A stretch of 64,000 nucleotides of DNA. Origin: Gracilaria gracilis (Eukaryota; Rhodophyta; Florideophyceae; Gracilariales; Gracilariaceae). The stretch lies in NCBI GenBank assembly GCA_030374805.1, contig JARGSG010000091.1, forward strand, positions 1-64,000, written 5' to 3'. The translations under genes were made by a program, and so were the position numbers. Below the pieces are notes generated by a model. It was given only the letters and a program-made list of their open reading frames with translations, did no database searches and was not told the DNA's origin. This document shows, one piece after another, positions 35,540-44,482 of the stretch; the first letter of the stretch is position 1, and each line of letters opens with the position of its first letter.

Positions 35540-37102
35540 CAGTGGTCGAAATTTCTATATCTCAAAAGGATCGAAAACGCTTCACGTAAGTAGAAAGCCG
35601 TCTGAGAGATCCTGCAGCCACACCTATATGTAGTAGCATCAGACCTCTATTGTGATGCAACTATACAGCGCTATCTCAATAATAAAGAACGATACGACAG
35701 AAAAACAAAACGAAATTTACTTATATCAGCGAATTTTTATACCATCAGCAACAGTAAAATCACTGTAGTATTGCACTAATAGCTGTTCATTGCACCTTTC
35801 CTTTCAATTACAGACACTAGACGGTCCGGAATAGTATGATACAAGTTTTTCACGTATTCCAAAGGCAAATTATTCCACACTTGATCAATTGTGTCGGCCA
35901 ACTCTTCCAGCGAGTGGAATTGACGGTGGCCGTCATACACATGGGATACAAGCCAGCCCCAAACATTTTCAATAATGTTTAGTTCTGAACTCTTTGCGGG
36001 CCAATCCAATATGGTTAAATTGTGCTCATCTAACCACTTTGTGGTAGCTTTAGCACGATGAGGACTAGCTCCGTCCTGCATAAAAACCCAATTCTCTCCC
36101 AGCGCATCAGCTGCAAACGATAATAAGTCCTTCTCTAACACTTCAGTGCAGGTAGTAGCATTAATAGAACCCTCAAATCCAGCCATATGTCCAGGTCCAT
36201 AGTACGAAATCGCAGCCCACACCATCAGCGAACTCCCCCCATTATACCTCTGTGAAAAGACCTCCGGTTTCTTTCTTAGATCATGATAGTAAGACTAGAG
36301 GCCATCAGGACCATCTAGATTAAACTTTTTCTCGTCTGAAAAGATGACTTTTTTCCATTGACGGAATCCAAACGCAGCTTTTCTCGAGCCCACAAAACAC
36401 GCTTCTTTTTATGAGCCTGAGTCATATAAATTGACTTTGCCATCGACTTGTACTTTAAGTACGGCACTTCATTCAGCATTTGTTGAATGCGGCGAACGGT
36501 AACATTTGAGGCATACTTTTCTTGAACCTGTCTGGCACTGGATTTATGCATTGTGACATCTCGAACTATAGTTCTTTTGGTCTTTTCTGAAAGTTTTTGG
36601 TTACGAGGCTTCCATTTTTTTGCTGCGAGGGTTTGGGGCGCATTAGAAACTGTTGAACTGTTGTACGGTGACGTCCAATGGTGTCCGCAATCTCCTGATG
36701 TGATTGGCCATGAGAGTGGTGGGCAAGAATAACACTTTTTTCTTCGTCGGTTAAAAGCTTTCCTCTAGGCATTGTAAAGAGATAATGTTGATTATGGAGG
36801 ATTGGAATCATGCGAAAGAGGAATATCTTTCTAACTGTTGTTTCAGATGGGTGTAATTTGTTCTAGTTTGGCGCCAAATGCGATTTGAAATGAAATGCTG
36901 TTATAAAAGTTCGTAGATATATAAAAGTTTCGTTTACTTCTTTGCCTATTGTAATTGACTTCTGTATGTACAGGTGTTAGTTTCCTATCAATGTATGGAA
37001 CAGGTTGTAGTCTGACAGTACAACGGGTTTGGGCTAGGATGTGTCTACTCTAGTTGCTTTACGTCGAGTTTACAGTTTGATATATAGAAATTTCGACCAC
37101 TG
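35540..37102 (-). mobile_element. Tc1/mariner transposon with intact ends
   Basis: Terminal inverted repeats CAGTGGTCGAAATTTCTATA (left end, 35540) and the same on the minus strand at 37102 are flanked on each side by TA, the target duplication of this superfamily. Total 1563 bp. It encodes a single DD34E transposase on the minus strand. The matching ends suggest a fairly recent insertion. Confidence 0.93.
35776..36772 (-). pseudogene. Tc1-type DD34E transposase, lightly degraded
   Basis: Start MPRGKLLTDEEK at 36772. The N-terminal helix-turn-helix reads VILAHHSHGQSHQEIADTIG, and a second DNA-binding part ends LKYKSMAKSIYM. The catalytic triad is recognisable: FSDEKKF (Asp), FMQDGASPHRA (Asp) and SSELNIIENVWG (Glu), the last two separated by 34 residues. 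The frame shifts at least twice in the N-terminal half, and a TAG interrupts GPDGL/SYYHDL. The element is non-autonomous as it stands, but it is close to intact and its ends could still be mobilised by a related enzyme. Confidence 0.9.
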
Positions 37103-37971
37103 TATGACAGCGTCCACAACCTAATGCCCGTTATCAGCAAATCTCACCCACTCGGTTAAACTTTACTGTCTACCGCCATCCACAACAACAAGCAAACTGC
37201 ACTGTCGTCCTTAATCGAGTCCACAGCCGCTACACACAGCCGTGGAACGTACGCAAATGAGCGCTTCTAATGGCAGTGATCACTCATCAGCGTCTCCCCA
37301 CCGCCTTTAACGAGCACCAAGTCTCAGACACGCCGACGTGCCGTCAACAACAGCAGCCGCTGAGCAACGATGGTGAGCACAAGCGCGAAGGGCGCCAGTA
37401 GAAGCACCTCAACGTGGCGCGCTACAGTAACCTGTAATCTAAAGTTTATTGCAAGCTTCAAGAAGCAAGCAACAGATTGCCACATGATCAACCACTCAAC
37501 GTGGCAGTCGCTGCACAAGCACTGACGTGCCACTGCGGAGCACGGCGCGCTGCCGCTCCGCCACGCGGCCGCTTGAGAGCAATGACTTGGGAACTCCGTG
37601 TCACGTGTTGCGGAAGATGCCGCTGCGTTGATGCGCCACCACGTTGAACGCGGCCCGATGCTTCTGGTCACATTCCGCGCGTTTTTTTAGTTCCCCCCGC
37701 GCTCATGCGCGGTGCCGCGCCGACAATGGTGCAATGGCGCGTTTGCGACCGGTGTGGATTCGCTTTACATATGGCCTGCTGCTGTGAGTCGTTCACCACC
37801 GTCGCTTCCTCGGCTGTGTCGACAGTTGCCGCGCGACGATTGAAGGGGACCTTCTTATAGTTGCCTTGTGCTACCCGCTTGCGCCTCCACTCATCTCTGT
37901 GCATCGTCTGTTGTGTGCGATTGCTTCGTTTTTGTAATGTCAGCGTCTTGTTCCGTCTCTCTCGTCAACGC
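37103..37971. other. Upstream region of the LPMO-like gene
   Basis: It holds the 5' flank of the LPMO-like gene. Minus-strand frames of 78 and 115 codons (37324-37904) show no motif and look like chance. No TATA box stands out. Confidence 0.4.
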
Positions 37972-39129
37972 ATGGCTTGTCAACTGTTTGCGTCGCCACG
38001 CAGCGCGCAGTATTTGGTTGCGCTGCTTTTGCTCGTGCTTCATGCCGTCAGTGCTCATCAGGCCATCTCCTATCCACCTCCCATTTCGAGAGACATTGCT
38101 TGTCGGATAAGCAGGAAGCAAAACTGCCCCGGGCCTTGTCCCACGAAGGATCTGAGAAAGGATCAAACTCCAAACAACCCTTCCATCGTCGTGGAGAGAA
38201 ATGGCTGGATCTCTGTCAATACCATGGCCAACAACCACCGAGGTGGCTTCTCACGATGGACTCTGGTGCATATGTACAGCAAGAAAATGCACCAGCAAAA
38301 CGCCTTCCTGTGGACATGCGCCGATCTATCCGTAACAAAATGCACAAAGAGGAATCATGATCGCGATTGCTTCTACGATAACAACGATGTGTACTATCGT
38401 CATCAGCTTCAGATTCCGCCCGTTTACAAGGATGGAGTGTACGTACTGGGCTGGGCATGGTTTGGCGGAGGAGAGAGACATGGCGACTTTGGTGACTACT
38501 ACGACTGCATGTACATCGAAGTTCGCGGTGGGCCATATTGGCCGGAATATCAGCCCACCTTCTGGGCCGGGCCCACGCTGTCTGGCGCGAACGGCAAGTG
38601 CCGCTCCACGGTGAACCGTCTCGGTATCTGCTGGAGGGAGCCGTGTCCGGATGGAGGGCGATGGACTACTCTTCAGAAGCCGGCGGAGTTCACTTACGGT
38701 CAGCCACCAAAACTACCGGCATCTCGCTTCTTGAATCCGTGGAGACCAAAGCCGAGAAAGTACAACTCTCCGTTCGTGATGTCGCTAACCATTCGCTCAG
38801 CCGACTTCCCGGGTCGCGTGTACACCAGCACGTTGCTCACCAGGAATGCGCACGTGTTCCTCACGAAGAAGATGCGACCAACGGTGACGTGTGAGGTGTC
38901 GGGCAGCGTGCAGTACGTGACCTTCTACGTGAACGGACGAACGGGACGCACGGACTTCCAGGCGCCGTACACGATCGCAGGAGATTTCTACGACAAGCGC
39001 CGGGGTACTTGGCGCTACGCACCCTGGAAGCACGGCATCGACGACAACGTCATGACGCTGTCGTGCCGAGCGGTGGGCTGGGACGGTACGGAACACACGG
39101 CGAACATAGAACTAAGCACGGCGTTCTAG
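37972..39129 (+). CDS. LPMO-like secreted copper oxygenase candidate
   Basis: 385 aa from ATG 37972. Signal peptide 1-28 (ending LLLVLHAVSA); the mature chain begins with His (HQAISYPPPISRDIACR), the hallmark first ligand of the copper histidine brace. A second His at 89 (NNHRGGFSRW) and a closing YYDCMYIEV segment fit the lytic polysaccharide monooxygenase fold. CxxxC pairs (NCPGPC, CTKRNHDRDC) suggest disulfides. After about residue 220 comes a linker (FLNPWRPKPRKYNS) and an Ig-like beta domain (VTCEVSGSVQYVTFYVNG). LPMOs cleave chitin, cellulose or other glycans oxidatively; the substrate is unknown here. An upstream in-frame extension to 37861 would bury the signal peptide and is rejected. 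Exact CAZy family not assigned. Confidence 0.72.
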   Translation: MACQLFASPRSAQYLVALLLLVLHAVSAHQAISYPPPISRDIACRISRKQNCPGPCPTKDLRKDQTPNNPSIVVERNGWISVNTMANNHRGGFSRWTLVHMYSKKMHQQNAFLWTCADLSVTKCTKRNHDRDCFYDNNDVYYRHQLQIPPVYKDGVYVLGWAWFGGGERHGDFGDYYDCMYIEVRGGPYWPEYQPTFWAGPTLSGANGKCRSTVNRLGICWREPCPDGGRWTTLQKPAEFTYGQPPKLPASRFLNPWRPKPRKYNSPFVMSLTIRSADFPGRVYTSTLLTRNAHVFLTKKMRPTVTCEVSGSVQYVTFYVNGRTGRTDFQAPYTIAGDFYDKRRGTWRYAPWKHGIDDNVMTLSCRAVGWDGTEHTANIELSTAF

Positions 39130-39269
39130 ACGAGGACGGCGGTGCTTGTGGGTGTCGCATACTGTACATATGTTCATGCCTTTGTCGTGCTTTCCATTTG
39201 GTGCGTGCGGCGGCTCGAGCAGCAGAAGAGCTGCGCCGCGCGATCTGTACATAGCCACATAATCTTTTA

Positions 39270-39284
39270 GGGGGGGGGGGGGGG
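39270..39284 (+). repeat. G15 homopolymer in the LPMO 3' region
   Basis: Fifteen consecutive G residues, 140 bp after the stop codon of the LPMO-like gene. Confidence 0.95.
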
Positions 39285-39310
39285 ATTTGCTCCTTGTATA
39301 GACAACGAGG

Positions 39311-39316
39311 AATAAA
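39311..39316 (+). terminator. Polyadenylation signal AATAAA
   Basis: Canonical AATAAA 182 bp after the stop of the LPMO-like gene, shortly before the histone deacetylase gene on the same strand. Confidence 0.6.
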
Positions 39317-39416
39317 AATGCCGTTTTTTAGTTCGCGCACGAGTGGAGTTATCAATAATTGCTCAAGGCGTGGCGCTTAGCGAGGAAGGTGCCACGACGG
39401 ACGATTGTTGGGCCCG

Positions 39417-40553
39417 ATGTGTTATGGTAGCGTGCGCCTCGTCGTTGCCCGTCGCGTGCGCGCGTCCTCTTTCCTTCACGCGCAGCTTGGCCCCGTGCAT
39501 ACGCCCCGCGTCCGCAACGTTCCGCGCGCAGGCGTGTGCTGTAGCGCCCAACGACCCGTCGTGATGAGTGCTGCGCGACGCATGTCCGTCATCTATTCGC
39601 CCGTCTTCAAGCAACATATTCCTAATTCGCCCGTCCATCCCGAGTGTCCCGAGCGCCTTGACGCCTGCACCGACGCGCTCAAGACACATGAGCAGCTTGC
39701 GCCGCTGTTGGATTGGGTCGACCCGCTCGAAGTGGAGCCGGACTCTGACAGACGCGCGCTTGTGTTGAAGGCGGTCTGAGCCGTGCATCGCTTCGAAGAT
39801 TATTTGGAGGAGTTGCAGTATGTTTGTAAGAACGGTTGCGGACTTGATCCTGATACCTATGTGTCCAAACAGAGTTTTGAGGTTGCGTTGTTGGCCGTGA
39901 GTGCGTGGATGCAGGCCGTCGACATCGCCTTTGACAACGGTACCGCTTGGGCCCTTGCCAGGCCACCCGGTCATCACGCCACTCCAGCTTCTGGTATGGG
40001 CTTCTGTCTGCTTTCAAACGCGGCCATAGCTGCAAAATACGCGCTTACCAGGGACAGTGTCACCAATGTTGCCATTCTTGATTACGACGTGCACCACGGC
40101 AACGGAACAGAAGCTTCTGTCAAGAATGAGCCCGGTATTCGATTTGCATCCAGTCATCAATGGCCCCTATATCCTGGCTCTGGAGAGGCTGGAGTTTCTG
40201 GAAAGTTTGACAACGTGCTCAACGTCACTTTGCCTCCATCCACTGATATCGACACCTATCGCGAACAATTTGGCAAAATGCTTGACTTTGTGATGGAGAA
40301 GGAGCCCGAATTGCTCATTGTTAGTGCTGGCTTTGATGCCCTTGATGTCGATCCTTTGGCGGGGCTCATGTTCCGCCCTGAGGACTATCGCCTGTTTACC
40401 GAGCTTATCTTTGAACGAGCTGCTGAAAAAACAAAAGTCATTTTCGGACTTGAGGGCGGCTACAATCTTGAGGAAGGCGGTTTGGGCGACGCTGTACGTG
40501 AAAGCATTGTCGGATATTGCCTTTCAAACGCTTCAGAACAGGCTGAACTTTGA
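39417..40553 (+). CDS. Organelle-type histone deacetylase family protein with in-frame TGA
   Basis: From ATG 39417 the protein begins with an Arg-rich, acid-poor leader (VARRVRASSFLHAQL) like a transit peptide. The deacetylase N-terminus follows (VIYSPVFKQHIPNSPVHPECPERL). At 39777-39779 a TGA lies in frame; the same frame resumes AVHRFEDYLEELQYV and runs to 40551. Zinc-hydrolase motifs after it are complete: ARPPGHHATPASGMGFC, ILDYDVHHGNGTEA, SAGFDALDVDPLAGL and GLEGGYNLEEGG. It resembles the plant HDA14/bacterial acetylpolyamine amidohydrolase-like branch, which removes acetyl groups from lysines or polyamines. The TGA sits three codons before the conserved VH. It may be a nonsense mutation, an assembly error or a recoded codon; GT-AG splicing cannot remove it in so tight a space. 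Confidence 0.85.
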
Positions 40554-41370
40554 ACGCTTATTGATGTTGGCTGTGTGTAAAAGAGTCCTTTTTCATCTTC
40601 GAATGTTTGAATCAACCTTCTTGCGTCTTTTCCTTCATCATGGTTTGTCATTTCCAGAGTTTCGTTTGAACCACTGTGTTTATCACGGTGTACATAGTTG
40701 CAGGATCACCAACTTAGATTATTCTGCGGCACATCTGACGGGGTTAGGTGCTAGCCATAACCCAAGTTCTGCGGTTCAAGTCAGAAGTTATGACCCAGAA
40801 CTGCCGAGTACGAAAGCGTAGAGCAGCATCAACAGCTTTAATGCCTGTTCGGCAAATGAAAAGGATTACAGTCTTGCTCATCTCGTCCGTTTCCAACAAC
40901 GGCGCATGTACTTCTACGTCGCATTTTGTTATGTTGGCTGCGTGCTCGGTAGCCCTGTCAACCGCCACAAACTACCTCCTTCGAATTATGCATATCTATC
41001 GCTGCTGTCAGAACCGATACCTTCCCGTGAGTAGCAGACAGTCGCAAACCTCCAGTACTCCTAGTTCATGTTCAGTTTTGTTAGCTGCGCTCCCCTTGGG
41101 TCTAGCCATTTGCGACGGCTTCCGCATCTCAACGACGGGCTCTAGAAGATCCTGTCACTCACTTCTATCCGAATCGCGTTTGCGCGCCACATGGTTTCCC
41201 ACCAATGAAACCTGGAAGTCGTAGAGAATCAGGCTGGCCTCTTGCATCTCAACTTATCTCAACTGTGCCCCCCGACGTTTCCCCGACCCCCGCCGCAGGG
41301 CCACTCTGCTCCTGCGCTAGTACATTTTGTTGCACTCTCCAAACTCTCATACTGCGGAGGTGTTCAAAGC
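40554..41370. other. Intergenic region
   Basis: 3' flank of the deacetylase and 5' flank of the membrane protein gene. No gene found. I looked for a selenocysteine insertion element after the deacetylase stop and saw no convincing one by eye. Confidence 0.4.
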
Positions 41371-42489
41371 ATGGTAAGATATCTGAAGAACTGGATCGAG
41401 AGAATCGAAGATCAGAAAGCACTCAACCGCTTTGTTGCTGTTGAGATTTTGTTGGCAAGATTACACTTCCCCGTTTCCGTATGCTTCGCTCTTGGCGTCC
41501 TTGCACAAACGGGACTTGTCCCATATATAGCACCGCACGAGTGGCGACTCGTTTTCATCGCAAGTTTTTTCCCCACAATCGCGAACGGACGTGACCTTAT
41601 CCATGGCATTCGTCATTTCCATCAAACCCCACCGACTGAAAACGATTCCTTTCGGTCATTATATCCCGTGGATAAGAATGAAATATCTATTGCAGGCGGT
41701 CAGATGCAAACGCTTGGAGCGTTTGCCTTCACTCTTGGCAGTGTTTCTCTGCTAAATGCCAGCATTATCGCTCTCATTCGAGACGGTCCTGTGTCTCATG
41801 AGGTTAGTCGGCGACAATATGCGGCTTCTTTTGCTCTGTTCTTGATTGGCTCAGGGGCAAACGGTGTTTTTTTCAGAGGCATGCCGCCAAGTTTGGAGAG
41901 TTACCGAGTCCTTGTGAGCTTCCAGAATTTGCTTGCTGCAGCAACTCTTTGCACTGCAAGCGTGCTTCTGCTCCCTGATATTGGAGCAGAAAACAATATG
42001 AGCGCTTTTCAGACGTCCCTACTGACCATCTTGTCGTGTTTTGGATGCATGATGCTTGTTATGTCGTCTATCGTTAACTATTTCCACACCGTTGGATATT
42101 GCACTTTACACCGCGAAGGATACAAGCTTTTCATCGCAGAACGAAACTCACAATTTGGAAGAAGAAGCAAAAGAATGGCAGCGTGGGAAACTGTCAAGGG
42201 TTTGTTATGGTCAGGAAAAAGTGCATGGTGGAAGCGACGAAAGTTGAATCGAAGAAGAGCACGGTATGTAAGTAGCACAAGCCTGGAGCGCTCAGTGGAT
42301 GAAGAAAATCAAGGGGTTGAAGATGATGCCGATTCAGAACCCAGCGCTTCTTCCGTGTCATTGACATCTGGATCCTCTTCCAACGAATCGTTTTCAACTG
42401 CCTATGACGAGGAGACTGGATCGCGCTCTTCGTTTGTTTCCGAGGAAGCTGAGGATGAGCGAGCAAAGGCAAATAGAGAAAGGGAGTGA
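41371..42489 (+). CDS. Polytopic membrane protein of unknown function
   Basis: 372 aa from ATG 41371 (MVRYLKNWIERIEDQK). About six hydrophobic segments: VCFALGVLAQTGLVPYI, LVFIASFFPTIA, LGAFAFTLGSVSLLNASIIAL, YAASFALFLIGSGANGVFF, LLAAATLCTASVLLL and LLTILSCFGCMMLVMSS. Paired helices around LGSVSLL and LIGSGAN give a faint resemblance to YrhK-like repeats; I do not press this. The C-terminal ~110 residues are a charged tail with a basic patch (WWKRRKLNRRRARY) and a Ser/Glu-rich end, probably cytosolic and phosphorylatable. In-frame upstream sequence has no ATG and is taken as leader. Ends in TGA. Confidence 0.7.
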   Translation: MVRYLKNWIERIEDQKALNRFVAVEILLARLHFPVSVCFALGVLAQTGLVPYIAPHEWRLVFIASFFPTIANGRDLIHGIRHFHQTPPTENDSFRSLYPVDKNEISIAGGQMQTLGAFAFTLGSVSLLNASIIALIRDGPVSHEVSRRQYAASFALFLIGSGANGVFFRGMPPSLESYRVLVSFQNLLAAATLCTASVLLLPDIGAENNMSAFQTSLLTILSCFGCMMLVMSSIVNYFHTVGYCTLHREGYKLFIAERNSQFGRRSKRMAAWETVKGLLWSGKSAWWKRRKLNRRRARYVSSTSLERSVDEENQGVEDDADSEPSASSVSLTSGSSSNESFSTAYDEETGSRSSFVSEEAEDERAKANRERE

Positions 42490-42645
42490 AGATGGGATCG
42501 ATATTTCTGCAGTGGAGAGGACGCTCAGTTGCAGCAAGTCCGCGCACGAAAAGCGAAACAGGGCTCCGGACAAGGACAGAGTGCGTGTAGGTATCCTATA
42601 TGAAGTTTGAGGTATGTAGGGTAAGGATGTTGATTGGAACAAGAG

Positions 42646-43416
42646 TTATCCTTCCTCAGCGTACGAATTCATATCACACGCTTCGCATTTGTCCAACACG
42701 TTCGCAGTGCTGGTAACGAAATTGCGAGAACATTTGTCACAAGTGTTAAACTCCTTGTTGTAGAACTCGCCAGCGGCACATTTCTTGCACGCCCCGTCAG
42801 CTCATACCAGTCCGGGTGGACAGGTAACGCACTCAGAAGAGCCGAGATCGGCGTACGAATTGCCTTCACATGGCGCGCAATCGGAAAGACCTGGGATACT
42901 CTTGAAGGTATTTCTCGGACATCGATCACATCTCCCAAGCGGTTGATAGAAGTACTTGCCTAGCGGGCAAGTGGCACAATTGTCATCGATAAGGGTGCGA
43001 TCGCGTCCGCAGTTGATGCATTGAACGGGACCCTTGGCGAAAACCAAGCCCTCTCTACATGGCATGCATGAAGGCTCTCCAATGTTAGGTTGATGTGCAC
43101 CAGGAGCACACGGATAGCATCAAAACTGCATCACAGAGTTGCCTGGCGGGCAAAAGGTACATCGCGTCATAGTCTCGGACATGTAGAAGCCTTTGTTGCA
43201 CATGCGGAAGGAATGCGTCGGGTCGGGGTAAGATTGTGGGCCACAGCGTTTGCATGTTGTTGAACCGAACTCCTCCGTGACGGTTCCGTCCGGGCAAGTT
43301 TGGCAAGCGGTCGCGTTGTAAGATGTGGAGAAGGTGCCCGCGGGACATGGTTCACAGCCTTGTGGGGTGTAAATGTAACCTGGAGTGCAGTAGTCGGCAA
43401 GTCCACCCTCACCCAT
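42646..43416 (-). pseudogene. GCC2/GCC3-type cysteine-rich protein frame with in-frame TGAs
   Basis: One minus-strand frame reads a run of ephrin-receptor-like/GCC2-GCC3 Cys modules: CEPCPAGTFSTSYNATACQTC, CTFCPPGNSVMQF, CYPCAPGAHQPNIGEPSC, CPLGKYFYQPLGRCDRC, CVTCPPGLV, CKKCAAGEFYNKEFNTC. The C-x2-C-P-x-G spacing is typical of extracellular receptor or matrix proteins. Two TGA codons fall in this frame (after SVMQF and after CPPGLV), yet the module pattern continues on both sides without a shift. The frame ends at TAA 42646 in mid-module (NSYAEEG). It is either a decaying fragment of a larger gene or an expressed frame with UGA read-through. No signal peptide precedes the ATG at 43416. Confidence 0.7.
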
Positions 43417-43677
43417 TCACGCAGCGCTTGTCATCAGGCGATGTCGCTGTGCGAAGGGCGCACAGCGTGGCTGCTCGGCGTGTTGTGGCTCCTCGAAGCT
43501 GACGAAGGCGTAGCCGCGGTTGGCAGGACTGGAGGGCTTGAGCGGGAGATGCATGTCGGACAGGTCGCCGTACGGGACGAAAAGGGTTCGCAGCGCGTCC
43601 TCGGTGGTGGTGGGCGGCAGATGATGCACGTAGAGATGGCGTGAAGTCATCGCGCTCGAGCGGAGCTGCGGGGGCAT
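43417..43677 (-). CDS. Short RRM-domain protein, incomplete
   Basis: 86 codons including the stop, from 43677 (MPPQLRSSAMTSRHLYVHHLPP). It holds the first three-quarters of an RNA-recognition motif: RNP2 LYVHHL, helix EDALRTLFVPYGDL, and RNP1 RGYAFVSF. The RRM should continue with a second helix and a strand after SFEEPQHAEQ, but the sequence changes to PRCAPFAQRHRL and ends at TGA 43417-43419. That stop abuts the ATG of the next frame downstream with no gap and in the same phase. The gene is either truncated or spliced to an exon I cannot place. It is divergent from the Qcr6 gene with ~250 bp between starts. Confidence 0.6.
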   Translation of the reverse strand: MPPQLRSSAMTSRHLYVHHLPPTTTEDALRTLFVPYGDLSDMHLPLKPSSPANRGYAFVSFEEPQHAEQPRCAPFAQRHRLMTSAA

Positions 43678-43929
43678 CGGCGGGGAGCGCCGCGCGACGA
43701 GCGCGAGCGTCGTTACGTGAACGAATGGCAAGTGTGTGTGTGACGTGTACACACAACTCTTCGAAAATCGAAAAGGAGCCCGAACAGATGTGCGCCTTCC
43801 CTCATCACGTGCGAGTGCGCGAACCACCATCGCAACCACCAGCACGGGGTTAATCCCCCTGAGCAGCCAATTCGCCGACGCACAGCGCCAACTCCGTCCT
43901 TCTGCAGCCAGCACTCGCCATCACAAGCC

Positions 43930-44349
43930 ATGGACGAAGAAACCGTCGACAACAAGCCACAGATCGAAGAAAACTGCCGTCCAAAATGCTCCAAGGTACG
44001 TAGTACGCGCTCGCACAGCACACACAAGCCCCGCACAGACAAGCCCCGCACAGACAAGCGCCGCATCGCCTCATCAGCGAGTCGCCCCTTCCCGTCGCTA
44101 ACCGTCCGTCGCCGTCCACACACAGTACTAGTCCGAGTACGAGGCATGCATCACCAGAGTGAAGAATGGTAAAAGCGGTGAAGCGCATTGCAGCGGGCAG
44201 TATCTCGACTTTTGGAAGTGCGTCGACAAGTGCGTAAGTTAGAGCTCTCGTGTCACAAAGCTCCGCATCCAACTGTATTTTGTTGCTAACATGGCGCTTC
44301 ATATCGACTGCAACAGGCGGTTCCCAAGGTCTTTGCAACGTTAAGGTGA
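43930..44349 (+). CDS. QCR6: Cytochrome bc1 complex hinge protein Qcr6, three exons
   Basis: Assembled from three small exons: 43930-43995, 44132-44233 and 44317-44349. Introns of 136 and 83 nt have GT-AG ends (gtacgt...tactag; gtaagt...caacag) and CTAAC branch sites (near 44097 and 44286). The 66-residue product has the family's twin-Cys pattern: NCRPKCSK, YEACITRVKNGKSGEAHC, SGQYLDFWKCVDKC, ending AVPKVFATLR, against the common CVAPKLF end. Qcr6 is the acidic hinge subunit of mitochondrial complex III that helps cytochrome c1 meet cytochrome c. Reading on into intron 2 gives an immediate stop, so splicing is needed for the conserved C-terminus. The spacing between the first two Cys motifs is about two residues shorter than usual, so the acceptor of intron 1 is the least certain point. 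Confidence 0.85.
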
Positions 44350-44428
44350 CGCCACTTAGTTTCAATGTTGACACGCGTCGCTACTTGAAAATCAACCATG
44401 CTGTGCGTAAAGCCGTTGCTTTTGCCGA

Positions 44429-44482
44429 TAACAAGTATCTACCTTCACTACTCCTGTTAGTATTGAAGGTAGATACTTGTTA
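44429..44482. other. Near-perfect hairpin, 19 + 4 bp stem
   Basis: taacaagtatctaccttca (44429-44447) is exactly inverted at 44464-44482. Inside it, after one mismatch, tact pairs with agta around the loop cctgtt. It lies 80 bp downstream of the Qcr6 stop and at the end of a minus-strand open frame. See findings. Confidence 0.9.

Noticed and set aside
37861-37971. Upstream extension of the LPMO-like protein
   Set aside because: It would place the signal peptide inside the chain, and the mature His must follow signal cleavage.
40554-41370. SECIS element after the deacetylase gene
   Set aside because: ATGA-containing stretches exist (for example near 40787), but none forms a convincing core by eye. 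A dedicated search is needed.
39417-44349. Nuclear reassignment of TGA to an amino acid
   Set aside because: Several host genes here end at TGA (33689, 42489, 44349) and use TGG for Trp normally. Only local recoding or decay remains plausible.
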